The position numbers and the translations under genes are program-made. This document shows, one piece after another, positions 62,853 through 64,000 of a DNA stretch of 64,000 nt (the first letter of the stretch is position 1; every line of letters begins with the position of its first letter). This DNA is from Desulfarculaceae bacterium. Its GTDB lineage: Bacteria > Desulfobacterota > Desulfarculia > Desulfarculales > Desulfarculaceae. The DNA is taken from positions 1 to 64,000 of the forward strand of contig JAIPEN010000005.1 in assembly GCA_021737145.1 (NCBI GenBank), in the 5' to 3' direction. The notes beneath the pieces are model-generated. The model was given only the letters and a program-made list of their open reading frames with translations. It was not told where the DNA came from and ran no database searches.

Positions 62853-64000
62853 CTAGTCCACCGTGAACAGGCTCTGGTCGAACTCCGGCTTGTCCTTGTA
62901 GCGCTTCATGTAAAAGCCGGGCATGCGGTCCACGTGCTCGAACAAAGCCGGGTCGGCCATGATGCCCGCCTGGTGCAGGGCCTTGATGATCTGCTCCGGC
63001 TTGGGCGGGCAGCCCTTCACCGGGATCATCTCGGCGATGTCCGGGTTGTCCTTGTGGGCCTGATACATGCATTTGCCCAGGAGGATGGTCTTCTTGGCTC
63101 CAGGCCTGGGCTGCATGGCCTTGCCGGTGAGCACCTCCACATCGTCAAAGGGCTCGCCGTTGAAGGCCCCGATGATGGCGGCCAGCACCACCCCGTTGGC
63201 TCCGGAGCAATAGGTGCAAAGGGTGTTGTCGTACTTGTAGTAACCCAGGCCCTTGATGCCCTTCTTTTCCAGGCCCAGGGGGAGGCTGCTGTCCTCGTTG
63301 TAGGGGAAGGACCACTCGTGGAGCTTGGCGTGCTCCTCCAGGGGCTCGCCCTTGATCTCCACGTCGGACAGGTCCAGGGGGCGGCCGGCCCGCTTCAGGG
63401 CGTGCACCATATGGGGCACCTTTTCCGGCGCATGGCCCAGCAGGCTGGCCCCCACCTTGTCGGCCGAGAGCAGGTCCCAGGAGGCCACCAGCAGGTCGCT
63501 ACGGTGGGCCAGCCCCTCGAAGCCGGGGCCGTACTCGCTGGTGAAAATGCCGTCGATCACCGCCATCACCGGCGGCAGGGGCTCGGCCAGGCGCGACACC
63601 CAGTAGTGCAGGTTCTTTTCCGGGTCCGCGTTGTGGCAGCGCTTGCGCGAGTTCACGTCGATCAGGCCCTTCAGGTTCTTCAGGGCCATGCTCACCGTGG
63701 TCTGGGCGTGGGTCTTCATCACCGGCAGGCTGATCACCAGATCGCCCTCCAGCACGTCGGCGTTGTAGGAGAGCTTCATGCCCTCGCCCAGGTCCATCTC
63801 CTTGTAGGAGCGCTGAAAGGCGTCCAGCACCTTGATCCCGTAGCGCTTCTTGAGCTCGTTGTAGCCCAGGCTCTCAAAGGCGTGTTCCGTGACCTCGGTC
63901 TGGCCGGGCCGCCCCAGCACCATGCCCTCCACGATGGAGATGTCGTCCACCCCCCGCTCCTTGAGCAGGTGCACCATGTCCTGCATCACCCGGCTGGTGG
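62853..64000 (-). CDS. DUF362 domain protein, 5' end cut by the window
   Basis: The visible 382 codons encode a DUF362-type protein. The segments DLVISLPVMKTHAQTTVSMALKNLKGL (as VISLPVMKTH and SMALKNLKG), SEYGPGFEG and DLLSADKVGASLLGH are typical. Later cysteines (LCTYCSGANGV, LLGKCMYQ, VKGCPPKP) could hold an Fe-S cluster. The frame stays open to the last base of the window, so the true start lies outside it. The function of DUF362 proteins is unsettled; several are predicted iron-sulfur proteins. Confidence 0.8.
   Translation of the reverse strand, partial: TSRVMQDMVHLLKERGVDDISIVEGMVLGRPGQTEVTEHAFESLGYNELKKRYGIKVLDAFQRSYKEMDLGEGMKLSYNADVLEGDLVISLPVMKTHAQTTVSMALKNLKGLIDVNSRKRCHNADPEKNLHYWVSRLAEPLPPVMAVIDGIFTSEYGPGFEGLAHRSDLLVASWDLLSADKVGASLLGHAPEKVPHMVHALKRAGRPLDLSDVEIKGEPLEEHAKLHEWSFPYNEDSSLPLGLEKKGIKGLGYYKYDNTLCTYCSGANGVVLAAIIGAFNGEPFDDVEVLTGKAMQPRPGAKKTILLGKCMYQAHKDNPDIAEMIPVKGCPPKPEQIIKALHQAGIMADPALFEHVDRMPGFYMKRYKDKPEFDQSLFTVD

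Overview
The window is GC-rich bacterial DNA with dense, tightly spaced genes. The gene content points to an anaerobic, complete-oxidising member of the Desulfobacterota, close in style to Desulfarculales or Desulfobacterales. The signs are a four-subunit 2-oxoacid:ferredoxin oxidoreductase, several heterodisulfide-reductase-like (Hdr) flavoprotein assemblies, a MetF/MetV methylene-tetrahydrofolate reductase locus of Wood-Ljungdahl type, and a beta-oxidation block with its own transporter. This taxonomic call is inference; no rRNA or tRNA lies in the window.

Layout. 1-1.7 kb: minus-strand small genes (rhodanese/ferritin-like fusion, coiled-coil lipoprotein, 59-residue DUF1328 membrane peptide). 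2.0-8.5 kb: a self-regulated TetR-RND efflux operon behind a promoter covered by a perfect 14-bp palindrome. 8.5-8.8 kb: an intergenic element with 24-bp imperfect terminal inverted repeats between two convergent genes. 8.8-18.8 kb: housekeeping and unlinked genes (radical SAM protein, geranylgeranyl-reductase-type flavoprotein, FtsB-like protein, EF-P, core MetE-like methyltransferase, GlnRS, orphan HigA, class II aldolase, KamA-family radical SAM protein).

18.8-39.3 kb is the most interesting part. A KorDABC oxidoreductase is followed without gaps by a GltD/NfnB-HdrA fusion, an MvhD-type subunit and an HdrC-HdrB fusion. An HdrA-MvhD fusion comes next. After a divergent ACT-domain/acyl-CoA-ligase pair there is a MetF-HdrA-MvhD-MetV-MetF cluster. 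Three genes here are interrupted by a single in-frame TGA exactly where homologues carry a conserved cysteine, and each TGA is followed by a hairpin of bacterial SECIS type. I read all three as selenoproteins (two HdrA, one MvhD) and annotate them as single genes. The giant HdrA would be 1488 residues, with a GltD/NfnB flavoprotein inserted in its first HdrA unit and a second complete HdrA unit behind it. Together the locus looks like electron-bifurcating or -confurcating machinery that couples 2-oxoacid oxidation and C1-folate reduction or oxidation to NAD(P)H and ferredoxin.

39.3-43.1 kb: two PAS histidine kinases and a single-domain response regulator. 43.2-60.1 kb: a carboxylic-acid catabolic region. 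On the minus strand a branched-chain-type ABC transporter encloses an acyl-CoA synthetase and ends in an acyl-CoA dehydrogenase. Divergently there is a MerR regulator, an iron-type alcohol dehydrogenase and a complete beta-oxidation set (FadJ-like, acyl-CoA dehydrogenase, thiolase). AT-rich palindromes precede both arms. 60.2-64 kb: patatin-like protein, SDR, 3-hydroxyacyl-CoA dehydrogenase, and a DUF362 protein cut by the window end. All functional calls come from reading motifs by eye; no database search was run.
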